DNA from: Euryarchaeota archaeon UBA346
Lineage (GTDB): Archaea; Thermoplasmatota; E2; DHVEG-1
Assembly: GCA_002496355.1 (NCBI GenBank)
Contig: DAJP01000093.1
Span: 20,605 to 31,935 of the forward strand
Direction of reading: 5' to 3'
Length of the DNA: 11,331 nucleotides
Notes under the pieces: generated by a model
Database searches by the model: none
The model's input: the letters and a program-made list of their open reading frames with translations, nothing else
Told to the model about the DNA's origin: nothing
Program-made: the position numbers and the translations under genes
Shown here: piece after piece, positions 1-7,472 of the stretch
Layout: each line of letters begins with the position of its first letter
Numbering within the stretch: the first letter of the stretch is position 1

Positions 1-3000
1 CACGGTTGGAAATGGAACCTACCATCAAACCAATACCAATTTTAACACAAATAATACAAAATATTGGTGGAAAGTCTCTGTCTCTGATGGAATCGATTCG
101 AATACCTCTCTATTTTACTTTTCGACACCTGATCTAACTAAACCTACCTCTACTATCGCCACAATCACACCATACTGGAAAAAAAGCGCAGCGACATTAA
201 CTGCGACTGCGACAGATACAGGTTGGAGCGGGTTGAAAGACGTCACGCTCTACTCTCGTTTCAGTATCGATAACTCAAGCTGGGGTGGTTGGATAAACGC
301 AGGTGTCGATACCTCATCACCCTGGTCATGGAGCTATACATTCCCAAACAACACGGGATATTATCAGTTCTACAGCATCGCTATTGATAACGCGACAAAC
401 ATAGAAGTGACACCGGGGAGTCCTGATGCTCGGTGTGGGTATGAGACCTTAACTCCAAATTCATCTGTCTCTTCGATTACACCCTATTGGAAAACATCTG
501 CACTACAAATATTCTCTGGAACTGCCTCTGATACCGGACCGAGTGGATTGAAGAACGTTACGCTCCGCTACCGTTATAGAGCAGCAAATGCATCAAGCTG
601 GGGTGGATGGGTAAACTCAGGAGTAGTCGATACTGATCCCTGGATCTCTGTGACATGGAGTTTCACATTTTCCAATGGAAGTGGACATTATGAGTTCTAT
701 AGTCTTGCGAATGATAATGCGACAAACACGGAAACCGCCCCGGGATCTGCCGATGCTTCATGTGCCTATGATAACCAAGCCCCTTCATCCACCTTAGCAG
801 ATGGAAGTATCAGTGATTCAACAATCTCGACCTTCGAATGGAACGGTGCGGAAGGAAGACATCCAGCGGTCATTCGTTTAGGAAGTTCAGAATATTATCT
901 CATCGCTGCTGAAGGAGACTTGGGTGGTGCAGGAGCAACCTATGATGGATGGCTTTTTACTATTCGGGTCTGGAGTAACAATGGTACGATTAAAAAAAGT
1001 CTCATCGACAGCTGGGAGTATGATGTCAGCGATGGTTTTTATCCAAGTATCTGCCTGGTGAATGGGAGTTCGAACATCTATGCAATCAACTATGAGGATG
1101 CAGGGGGTGTCGCAAGGAAAATCATCACGACCCGTGTCTGGAGTAACAATGGGAGCATGCAGAAGACGATTCTTGACACCCTTTCACTATACAGGAGTAC
1201 AATAACGAGTTATTCCTCCCTGCTTCATGTGAACGGGAACATCTATGCGATCGCTTATGTAAATAACAGCGACGGGGATGGTCGTCTTGCAACCTGTTCT
1301 ATCACAAGTGCTGGAGATATTGGCAATACCATAAATGACACCCTTGAGTTCAACAGCAGCGATGCGTTAAATCCGCAACTTTGTCTTGTCGATGAAAATA
1401 CTCTTGCATTGGTCTATGATGGTGGCACTGCTGGTGGCAATGATGGGTATCTTGTCACATACAATATATCATCTACAGGGGATATTCAAAATACATGGAC
1501 CGACCAATGGGAGTTTGATACGACAAGGGGTACGACTCCGTCTATCATGAAGGTATGGGATGATTCGGAAAGCAGTGGAGCAAATTGGTTTGCGATTGGT
1601 TATGAGGATACAAATAATGATTTGTACGTAAAAACCTGCTCCGTTACGGATGCGGGAGTGATTACAAAAAGTTGGGTTGATACTCAAGCCATCGATATCA
1701 CCAATGGTGATTTTTGCAGTTTCGCATTGGTAGGATTGAATAGTTCTGCGACGAATAAAAAAATTCTTGTTGGTTTCAGTGGTGAGGGAAGCGACGGGTA
1801 CGTGAGTAGTATTGATATCACGAGGAATGGGATGATTAACTCTGAAATTGATACCTTGGAGTTTGATGCAACCGATTGTATCAGCAAACCATGGTTGGTC
1901 ATGACCAATACCACCTTTGGTTGGTTGATCATCTATGAAGGCACCGGCAATGATGGGTGGAGTTGCTCATTCACCCTGACGACAAATGAGGTCCCTTACT
2001 GGAAAACAGTATCCCCTTACACCATCATCGGCACAGGATCAGACACGGGACCGAGTGGAATGAAGAACGTCACGTTATGGTATCGATATCGAGTCACCAA
2101 TACCTCAAGCTGGGGTGGGTGGGTCAGATGGAACAACGCAAACAACCCAGACACCAACCCGTGGGCTGGCATCTCATGGGATTTCACCTGTCCGAATGGT
2201 TCCGGTCGCTATGAGTTCTACAGCATCGCCTGTGACAATGTGACAAACACGGAATCAATACCAAGCAACTCAGATATATCATGCGGATTTGATAACGAAA
2301 AACCGATTTCTTCGGTCAACATGATTGATACGTATTGGACATCATCTTCATCATTGACAGTCACTGCGACCGCTACCGATGGGGGTAGTGGAGTCAGAAA
2401 TGTCACCTTGTACTCTCGTTTCAGCTCTGATAATTTATCCTGGAACGGATGGACAAATGCCGGTGTTGATACCATGCAACCCTGGTCCTGGTTTGTCACG
2501 TTGTCAAATGGAACAGGATACTATCAGTTCTATAGTATTGCTCGCGATAATCTAACGAACGTTGAGACTGTCGCTGGCATTGCAGACACTGGATGTGGAT
2601 ACGAAACAACTGCCCCGAGTTCGTCGGTGAATATAATAACCCCGTATTGGAAAAACCAAGGAGTGACTCTTAGCGCTGTCGCAACAGATGTTGTAAGTGG
2701 AGTAAAAAATGTCACCTTGCTCTATCGGTTCAGCAGCGACAATTCTTCTTGGAATGGATGGGTAAATGCTGGTGTTGATCCTGTTCAACCCTGGACCTGG
2801 GATTTTGTTTTCTTGAATGGAACCGGGTATTATCAATTCCTTAGCATCGCAAAAGACCATGCAGCAAATACTGAATCCACCCCGGGAGCCGCAGATGCAT
2901 CAACCGGGTATGAGGATCAAGCGCCATCCTCGGTGATAAATACGATCTCCGAATATTGGCAAGATTCTTCACCACTGACACTCACTGCGGTTGTTAGTGA

Positions 3001-4798
3001 CACTGGTCCAAGTGGGTTACAGAACGTCACGTTGTATTATAGGTATCGTGCCACCAATATGTCTAGCTGGGGGAGCAATATCAGTTTTGGTGTCGATAAC
3101 ACACCCTGGGGTCTGTGTAGTTGGGTTTTCTCGTTCCCTGAAGGAGCAGGCCACTATCGTCTCTATAGTATCGCGACAGACAATGCGACAAACATCGAAA
3201 CAACCCCTGGTGGAACTGGAGATACGACCTGTGGGTATAACACTGGTGCTCCAGTCTCCGAGGTAGATGAAATCTCACCATATTGGACATCCACCACACC
3301 ATTCGTGATACAGGCAACAGCAGAAGATTTCGGACCTAGTGGACTAAAGAATGTGACACTGTATTATTATTACAGCACGGATAATAGCTCCTGGACTGGT
3401 CCTTGGTTGTATGATGTTGATTCAAACCCCTGGATAACGTGTAGCTGGAGTTTTCCGTTTCCCAATCAAACAGGCTATTACAGGTTCCATTCATGCGCTG
3501 CAGATAACAGCAGTCATATCGAGGACGCCCCCCTTCTCAACGACTCTGAATGTGGATATGATATTCAATCCCCGACATGTTTGATTACCTACAACACGAC
3601 CCAAAATTCTTTCAAAGCCTTTGATCCGATACGGATCATTGCAACCTTTTCTGAGACGTATTCAGGAATCGATGAATCCAGCGTACAGCTTGCGATCTCC
3701 ACACTGGGAAACGGTAGCTTAAACAATACCTCAATGAACATGATTGATAACACCCATTGGTTCTATGATTGGGTTGTCCCATCAGGCACTGATGAAGACG
3801 GTGTGTTCACCACAAGAGTGTATGCGTCCGATGCAGTATCAAACGATCTTGATCCTTCCCCGACCATAGATTCCTCAAAGCACATCGACAACACACCACC
3901 CGTAATATCCAACCTTACCATAGATTCTCTCACCTCAAGCTCAGTCCAAATCTCTTGGTTAACCAATGAAAACACAACCGGTCATATCGAATTTGGGCCT
4001 ACTCCTTCCTTTGGATTCTGGCTTCATAGCATACCTTTCACCATATCGCATCATTATACGTTATCAGGTCTATCCGCAGCAACCACCTATTACTACCGTG
4101 TGATATCCTACGATTTAGCTGGGAATCATGATTCTTCTTCAGATGCAACGTTTACCACAAATCAACAGACATCAAAGCGGGCACAGATAGGAACTCATAA
4201 TGAAAACATCCCTCCATCGAACCCGACAATAGACGGTCCCACAACCGGTCATGTTTCTCAACTCTATTCATTTAATACTCGTTCAGTTGATTCAAACAAT
4301 GACTCTCTCACCTATACATTCGACTGGGGAGATGGTGTCATCGATTCAAGCGGATTGATGCAAAGTGGTATGAATTGCACGAGAAACCATAGTTGGATGA
4401 AAGCGGGAAAATACATCCTCCAAGTGACTGCGAGCGATCCTACCACAACTGTATCATCGAAACACATAATCTGGATAGATGCTGTCGCAGTAGGTGATGT
4501 TGGTTACCTTACCGATGACGATCGCGATGGAATATTTGATTTGTTCCATAACCAACAGACAGGCATAAAAACAGCGACGGAAATACGGCAGGGTGTCTAT
4601 CTTATTGATGTGAATGGGGATCTTCAATGGGACTATGAGTACAATGTCACAACCGGTGAGATGTTCTCAATACTCCATCAAACATCGTCGACCCAAGCAA
4701 CTCAGTTTCCATTGATGTTAATTTTTTCGGTGATTATCATGGTCTTTTTGTCGCTACTCATTGTAGTGTACCGCAGACGATTTTATAAAAAACAATGA
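1..4798 (+). CDS. Giant membrane-anchored surface protein, C-terminal part (Ig-like repeats, propeller, Fn3, PKD, TM)
   Basis: The frame is open from base 2 to the TGA at 4796-4798, so this is the last ~1,600 residues of a longer protein; the TTG at 233 is internal. Domains in order are: the end of an Fn3-like domain (2-130); seven Ig-like repeats that start near an (I)xxYW motif (164-1990 and 1988-3580); a seven-repeat propeller-like module between repeats 2 and 3 (827-1987); an Ig-like domain (3590-3890); Fn3 (3893-4165); PKD with a FDWGDG motif (4211-4484); two acidic DxDxDG/DxNxD loops that probably bind Ca2+ (4514-4633); and a hydrophobic helix followed by RRRFYKK (4706-4795). The helix plus basic tail implies anchoring with the bulk outside the cell. 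N-x-S/T sequons are very frequent, as expected for a glycosylated archaeal surface protein. An adhesion or cell-surface role is inferred; the ligand is unknown. The 3' end overlaps the convergent gene by 45 bp. Confidence 0.93.
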   Translation, partial: TVGNGTYHQTNTNFNTNNTKYWWKVSVSDGIDSNTSLFYFSTPDLTKPTSTIATITPYWKKSAATLTATATDTGWSGLKDVTLYSRFSIDNSSWGGWINAGVDTSSPWSWSYTFPNNTGYYQFYSIAIDNATNIEVTPGSPDARCGYETLTPNSSVSSITPYWKTSALQIFSGTASDTGPSGLKNVTLRYRYRAANASSWGGWVNSGVVDTDPWISVTWSFTFSNGSGHYEFYSLANDNATNTETAPGSADASCAYDNQAPSSTLADGSISDSTISTFEWNGAEGRHPAVIRLGSSEYYLIAAEGDLGGAGATYDGWLFTIRVWSNNGTIKKSLIDSWEYDVSDGFYPSICLVNGSSNIYAINYEDAGGVARKIITTRVWSNNGSMQKTILDTLSLYRSTITSYSSLLHVNGNIYAIAYVNNSDGDGRLATCSITSAGDIGNTINDTLEFNSSDALNPQLCLVDENTLALVYDGGTAGGNDGYLVTYNISSTGDIQNTWTDQWEFDTTRGTTPSIMKVWDDSESSGANWFAIGYEDTNNDLYVKTCSVTDAGVITKSWVDTQAIDITNGDFCSFALVGLNSSATNKKILVGFSGEGSDGYVSSIDITRNGMINSEIDTLEFDATDCISKPWLVMTNTTFGWLIIYEGTGNDGWSCSFTLTTNEVPYWKTVSPYTIIGTGSDTGPSGMKNVTLWYRYRVTNTSSWGGWVRWNNANNPDTNPWAGISWDFTCPNGSGRYEFYSIACDNVTNTESIPSNSDISCGFDNEKPISSVNMIDTYWTSSSSLTVTATATDGGSGVRNVTLYSRFSSDNLSWNGWTNAGVDTMQPWSWFVTLSNGTGYYQFYSIARDNLTNVETVAGIADTGCGYETTAPSSSVNIITPYWKNQGVTLSAVATDVVSGVKNVTLLYRFSSDNSSWNGWVNAGVDPVQPWTWDFVFLNGTGYYQFLSIAKDHAANTESTPGAADASTGYEDQAPSSVINTISEYWQDSSPLTLTAVVSDTGPSGLQNVTLYYRYRATNMSSWGSNISFGVDNTPWGLCSWVFSFPEGAGHYRLYSIATDNATNIETTPGGTGDTTCGYNTGAPVSEVDEISPYWTSTTPFVIQATAEDFGPSGLKNVTLYYYYSTDNSSWTGPWLYDVDSNPWITCSWSFPFPNQTGYYRFHSCAADNSSHIEDAPLLNDSECGYDIQSPTCLITYNTTQNSFKAFDPIRIIATFSETYSGIDESSVQLAISTLGNGSLNNTSMNMIDNTHWFYDWVVPSGTDEDGVFTTRVYASDAVSNDLDPSPTIDSSKHIDNTPPVISNLTIDSLTSSSVQISWLTNENTTGHIEFGPTPSFGFWLHSIPFTISHHYTLSGLSAATTYYYRVISYDLAGNHDSSSDATFTTNQQTSKRAQIGTHNENIPPSNPTIDGPTTGHVSQLYSFNTRSVDSNNDSLTYTFDWGDGVIDSSGLMQSGMNCTRNHSWMKAGKYILQVTASDPTTTVSSKHIIWIDAVAVGDVGYLTDDDRDGIFDLFHNQQTGIKTATEIRQGVYLIDVNGDLQWDYEYNVTTGEMFSILHQTSSTQATQFPLMLIFSVIIMVFLSLLIVVYRRRFYKKQ
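164..3580 (+). repeat. Seven Ig-like protein repeats of ~104-112 aa in the surface protein
   Basis: Repeats start at about 164, 476, 1988, 2324, 2636, 2945 and 3272; spacing between adjacent copies is 312, 336, 312, 309 and 327 bp, always a multiple of three. Each copy has an xPYW-like start, then SG(v/l)xNVTL, NxSSW or NxSW, PW, GTGYYxFyS-like, DNxTN and CGY, and ends in a Pro-containing linker. Two sub-types can be seen. Type A (copies 1, 4, 5) has RFSxDN and GTGYYQF-like segments; type B (copies 2, 3, 6) has DTGPSG, YRYR and (S/A)GxY segments; copy 7 is mixed. DNA identity between copies is patchy (best at the SSWGGW and FYSIA segments), so these are diverged duplications and not a recent tandem array. 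This family is frequent in archaeal surface proteins; its ligand is not known to me. Confidence 0.9.
827..1987 (+). repeat. Seven-repeat module, probable 7-bladed beta-propeller, within the surface protein
   Basis: Between Ig repeats 2 and 3 lie seven copies of a 46-60 aa unit. Units begin near 827, 1007, 1175, 1337, 1502, 1679 and 1850, most often with a D(S/T)(W/L)E(Y/F) motif. Next come a strand with a hydrophobic V/L segment, a YxIxYE-like segment, a (D/N)DG(Y/W/R) turn, and a strand ending in a G-x-I turn that leads into the next Asp. The regular spacing (60, 56, 54, 55, 59 and 57 aa, then a shorter last unit) and the count of seven fit a closed seven-bladed propeller. That fold is inferred from the pattern and was not modelled. 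Propellers in surface proteins usually mediate binding to sugars or proteins; no catalytic residues stand out. Confidence 0.7.
4514..4633 (+). other. Pair of acidic Ca2+-binding-type loops
   Basis: Two loops of EF-hand/TSP3/dockerin-like form lie between the PKD domain and the membrane anchor: DDDRDGIFD, then DVNGDLQWD about 30 residues later. The spacing of Asp/Asn at positions 1, 3 and 5 fits Ca2+ binding. I regard this as a structural stalk element of archaeal PKD proteins. A true cohesin-dockerin pair is not supported, because no cohesin or second scaffold gene is in view. Confidence 0.6.
4706..4795 (+). other. C-terminal transmembrane anchor of the surface protein
   Basis: About 21 uninterrupted hydrophobic residues starting FPLMLIFSVIIM are followed by YRRRFYKKQ and the stop. 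The positive-inside pattern predicts that the C-terminus is cytoplasmic and the long repeat region extracellular. No archaeosortase-type PGF motif is visible in front of it. Confidence 0.85.
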
Positions 4799-6412
4799 TT
4801 GCATCATGTGTTTTTTCTCGATAGAATCAGAGATGCTCTGACTAATTTTTTCAAGCAAAGAAATCATGGTATCTGAACCTGGATTTCTCGTAAGCTCTGA
4901 TATCGTTTTTTGTATGTTCTGCTGAGTAAACGAATAATTCTGCATCCAGATGTCCTGGAGGCTTCCGCGTGAAAGGTTTGGTGCAGACAACCAGAGCTGC
5001 TCGGTGAGAAACGCCTGTTCCTGCATCCCTACGTCCAATTCGGTGAGGAACGACGAGATATTGACATCCGCATGGATCATCAGATGAGCGAGTGCTTCGT
5101 TTATCTCATTTTCAACATAAAACACATTTTCTATGTTCTGACAAAGGAAGGTGATATTTCCATGACCATATCTCTGAAGGAGTGCGAGGGAGAGTGCTGC
5201 TGCGTCCCCAGTTTCATAGGGGTCGTAGAAATCAGCATCGCAGATGTGTACCGGGACGTATATGGATGAGCAGGCATGGTTTGCAGCAAACCAACCACTA
5301 CTGAGGAGCGTGGCATGTTCATTTGGTATTTTGAATATCATGACAGCCTCGTAGGTGTTTTGATCTTCACACATGGGACGCAGGCCATCAAGGTCATCGG
5401 TATGCAACCGCGACCAGCCTATCATATCCTGGATGGTGATATTGCCGATCTGTGGCTGAATCTGGTTCCGTAATGCTTGTTCCCATGCATAATCAACCAT
5501 GCAAATCGATATCCTTGCAATGTTTCCATTGACTTCCGACAGGGTTACGCTAAAAGGTCCGACCGTTGCACGATTTCCTAGGGAGATCATCACCTCTTTC
5601 TTTTGCTCAGAATTCTTAAAAACAAAAACAGGAAATACCTGAGCGGTGATCGTTGAGGAGGTTATTGTTAGTATTTTAATGCCACAAACCGATCCAAGAT
5701 GGACCACACTGCCTTGTCGCACCATGGTTTCTTTCTGTGCATCAAATGATTTGGCTAATGGAAGGGATCGTATCTGTTGTGTCTGCCAGAGATTTTTTGC
5801 ATAGTTGGACATGACAAGAACATCAGTAACTTCTGTTGTCGTATGATGGATCGCATCTGCTTCGATGACCATTGCCTTCTGCGGACCGACTACGAAAAGA
5901 TTCTCGGAAACTCCGGTCGCATGGAGCTGATCAACAGCCTCCGTTGTCAATAACGAGACGGCTTCGTCTTCATTGTCTGCGGTCTGACATGCGTATCGAA
6001 TCCAGTCAAAATCATCCCATGCGTTCTTTGTCGGATTAATCCATTTTGAAAGTGTATCTGCATCGCCAAATGCAAGACCTGCGTCGGTTAGAACCATCCC
6101 TGCTTTGACGATATTAGGAAGTGTGTCTCCTTTGGTCGCGACCCCGATATAGGTATGGGTCACAAGAAAATCCCACGCCTTCCCCGTCCAGGGATATCGA
6201 TACGTGTACTGCGTTCCTTGGGGGACTCGGCAGAGGACCTGCAACCCTGGTCTACTTGGGTCTCGTACTTTAAGAAGGAGACTATACTCTCCTGCTGTTG
6301 CATCAGGTGTGATGATAATATCTTTGCAGCTTTGTCCGACGGGAATGATGATGAGAGAACCGAAAAGGATTATAAAGAAAAGATATGGCAGGATTTTCTG
6401 CTTCTGACACAT
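4754..6412 (-). CDS. Exported Ntn-hydrolase-like protein (C69/C45 peptidase-acyltransferase type)
   Basis: The 552-residue product starts with an export signal: a QKQK basic stretch, hydrophobic residues 7-26, then GQSCKDIII. Cys29 directly after the hydrophobic stretch, followed by DIII, resembles the start of mature C69/C45-type Ntn hydrolases, where the cleaved N-terminal Cys is the nucleophile. Supporting segments are AGMVLTDAGLAFGDAD (residues ~104-119), NAWDDFDWIRYA, ENLFVVGPQKAMVIEAD (a VxxxxxAxVIE core of the family), and a C-terminal half with WFAANHACSSIYVPVH, recalling the C69 dipeptidase end. Likely role: an extracytoplasmic amide or peptide hydrolase; the substrate cannot be told. 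ATG at 6410-6412 was chosen because a TATA box sits exactly at leaderless distance and no Shine-Dalgarno is present. The TAG at 4754 lies inside the convergent surface gene. No C-terminal membrane helix is seen. Confidence 0.72.
   Translation of the reverse strand: MCQKQKILPYLFFIILFGSLIIIPVGQSCKDIIITPDATAGEYSLLLKVRDPSRPGLQVLCRVPQGTQYTYRYPWTGKAWDFLVTHTYIGVATKGDTLPNIVKAGMVLTDAGLAFGDADTLSKWINPTKNAWDDFDWIRYACQTADNEDEAVSLLTTEAVDQLHATGVSENLFVVGPQKAMVIEADAIHHTTTEVTDVLVMSNYAKNLWQTQQIRSLPLAKSFDAQKETMVRQGSVVHLGSVCGIKILTITSSTITAQVFPVFVFKNSEQKKEVMISLGNRATVGPFSVTLSEVNGNIARISICMVDYAWEQALRNQIQPQIGNITIQDMIGWSRLHTDDLDGLRPMCEDQNTYEAVMIFKIPNEHATLLSSGWFAANHACSSIYVPVHICDADFYDPYETGDAAALSLALLQRYGHGNITFLCQNIENVFYVENEINEALAHLMIHADVNISSFLTELDVGMQEQAFLTEQLWLSAPNLSRGSLQDIWMQNYSFTQQNIQKTISELTRNPGSDTMISLLEKISQSISDSIEKKHMMQSLFFIKSSAVHYNE
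4811..4816 (+). terminator. Oligo-T terminator after the surface protein gene
   Basis: A run of six T begins 12 bases after the TGA of the surface gene. Archaeal RNA polymerase commonly terminates at such T-runs without a hairpin. The run lies inside the convergent Ntn-hydrolase gene, where it is read as AAA AAA-type Lys codons. Functional use is inferred. Confidence 0.45.
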
Positions 6413-6435
6413 ATAAAAATAAAATAGGAACCACG

Positions 6436-6444
6436 ATATATAAA
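6436..6444 (-). promoter_or_regulatory. TATA box for the Ntn-hydrolase gene (leaderless type)
   Basis: On the - strand the sequence reads TTTATATAT, 24-32 bases before the ATG. This is the archaeal TATA-to-start-site distance, so the transcript probably begins at or next to the ATG. The interval has no GGTGA/GGAGG motif, which agrees with a leaderless mRNA. The T-rich stretch just before the ATG may also help end the S3Ae transcript. Confidence 0.6.
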
Positions 6445-6463
6445 CGTATGCTCCCGGATAAGG

Positions 6464-7348
6464 TTATTCTTCAGGAGATTCTTCTTTCTTTTTCTTCGCT
6501 GTTTTTTTTGTCGTGGTTTTCTTCTTTGTTGCGGTCTTTGCCTTTGTTTTCTTCTTTGGTTTTTCTGTAACCGCTAGGTCTTCCGCGGTGAGTTCTTCTT
6601 CGACAGGTCCTTCTTTTTCTTCGACGGGAGTTTCTGATTCTGGTTTTACTTCCTTCATTTCTTCTTCCGTCGGTACTTCTGATTCCTCTTTGGGTGGCTC
6701 TTGCGGTTGTTCCTCTGGTTTTACCTCAGGCTTTTCATCCTCGATAATCACAGTTGGTAATCGGATGATCTCTGTTTTGTTGACTTCAATGCGTTTGACT
6801 GGGTAGTAGATCTTACAGTGTTTGTAGATCTCGCTGCCGGTTTTTCCGTCAAGGCAGTCCTTGATAAAGGAATTGAGTGTTTTTGTTTTTCCTTCTTTGG
6901 TGATGACTTCTTTCATGACGTTTCTAATGAGCTTCTTCTGTGAGCTTTGTATTCGTTTCTCGGCGATAGCGAATGGTTTTACTCGGAGAAGTGCGCCGTC
7001 CCTTGTTTCAACGTCGAACACGCCGTCGACACGGGATTTTCTCCTTCGGATCATTCGTCGGAGGTAATCGGAGGTGAGCAGATGGCCCTTCAGCTGGGTG
7101 TGTGCGGTGTTTTGTTCGATCTTATCGATACTGAAAAGGAGTTTTATATGGGATTTCCGGAAATCATTCGTGATGTCCTGTAAAGAAACCTCGGTGACTC
7201 TGCCGATGAGGCTCTCTGGGGTCTCCGCAAGCGTCTCTGCGACAGGGACATTGTTGAATAATGATGGAGCGAGTATCGTGTACCAATTTTTTGCTTTCCA
7301 TCGATCTTTGACTTTTCTGGTTGTCGTGCGTGCACGTGCTTTGGCCAT
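6464..7348 (-). CDS. rps3ae: 30S ribosomal protein eS1 (S3Ae) with long charged C-terminal tail
   Basis: The 294-residue product begins MAKARARTTT. Residues ~15-200 match the archaeal/eukaryotic S3Ae family: WKAKNWYTILAPSLFNNVPV, IGRVTEVSLQDI, the DYLRRMIRRRKSRVD segment, and the lysine-rich KKLIRNVMKEV helix. The protein sits on the small-subunit platform near the mRNA exit. Archaeal members are usually only ~200-220 residues; this one adds ~90 residues: Glu/Pro-rich at 203-260, then Lys/Thr/Ala-rich at 263-288, ending EESPEE. ATG at 7346-7348 is preferred over the in-frame GTG at 7355-7357, because that GTG is part of the likely Shine-Dalgarno GTGAT (7353-7357, four bases from the ATG). The gene is separated by 124 bp from the radical SAM gene and by 51 bp from the next gene, so it probably has its own promoter. 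Confidence 0.93.
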   Translation of the reverse strand: MAKARARTTTRKVKDRWKAKNWYTILAPSLFNNVPVAETLAETPESLIGRVTEVSLQDITNDFRKSHIKLLFSIDKIEQNTAHTQLKGHLLTSDYLRRMIRRRKSRVDGVFDVETRDGALLRVKPFAIAEKRIQSSQKKLIRNVMKEVITKEGKTKTLNSFIKDCLDGKTGSEIYKHCKIYYPVKRIEVNKTEIIRLPTVIIEDEKPEVKPEEQPQEPPKEESEVPTEEEMKEVKPESETPVEEKEGPVEEELTAEDLAVTEKPKKKTKAKTATKKKTTTKKTAKKKKEESPEE

Positions 7349-7352
7349 ATCT

Positions 7353-7357
7353 ATCAC
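7353..7357 (-). promoter_or_regulatory. Shine-Dalgarno of S3Ae (GTGAT)
   Basis: GTGAT pairs with the ATCAC of the archaeal 16S 3' end and lies four bases before the ATG at 7348. It decides the start, because the in-frame GTG it contains would otherwise add three residues (MID). Confidence 0.5.
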
Positions 7358-7409
7358 TTATAAATCTCAATGTTTTTGTTTTAAGGGATTTTTGCAGTAA
7401 TAGAGTTCT

Positions 7410-7420
7410 TATACTTAAAT
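7410..7420 (-). promoter_or_regulatory. Possible TATA box for S3Ae
   Basis: The - strand reads ATTTAAGTATA about 63-72 bases before the S3Ae ATG. It would give a start site near 7388 and a ~40-nt leader holding the GTGAT Shine-Dalgarno. A second AT-rich TTTATAA at 7359-7365 lies too near the ATG to serve. The rest of the 124-bp gap shows no further recognisable element. Confidence 0.4.
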
Positions 7421-7472
7421 GCTACGAGGGGGGAACCCTTCAGAGAAAGCAGCTAATTCCAATGAAAAGAGG

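Noticed and set aside
233..235. TTG as start of the surface protein
   Set aside because: The frame is open back to base 2 and repeat 1 (TPYWKK at ~167) begins before the TTG, which is in the middle of an SGLKDVTL motif.
2218..3317. Several 60-100 aa frames on the - strand and in another + frame
   Set aside because: They lie opposite or inside the repeat region, mirror its repeated composition, and show no domain or ribosome binding site.
164..3580. CRISPR or DNA-level tandem repeat
   Set aside because: Period and variation follow codons and protein domains; there are no short identical repeats with unique spacers.
4514..4633. Dockerin domain indicating a cellulosome-like system
   Set aside because: The acidic loops fit, but no cohesin, scaffoldin or glycoside hydrolase is present, and this loop pair is common next to archaeal PKD domains.
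6513..6806. Ser/Phe/Val-rich + strand frame
   Set aside because: It is the complement of the Glu/Lys-rich S3Ae tail; its composition is explained by that.
7349..7472. Possible small RNA or hairpin in the longest gene gap
   Set aside because: The GAGGGGGGAACCCTTC stretch pairs only with a 2-base loop and I found no tRNA, C/D-box or longer stem; a weak TATA box explains the gap.
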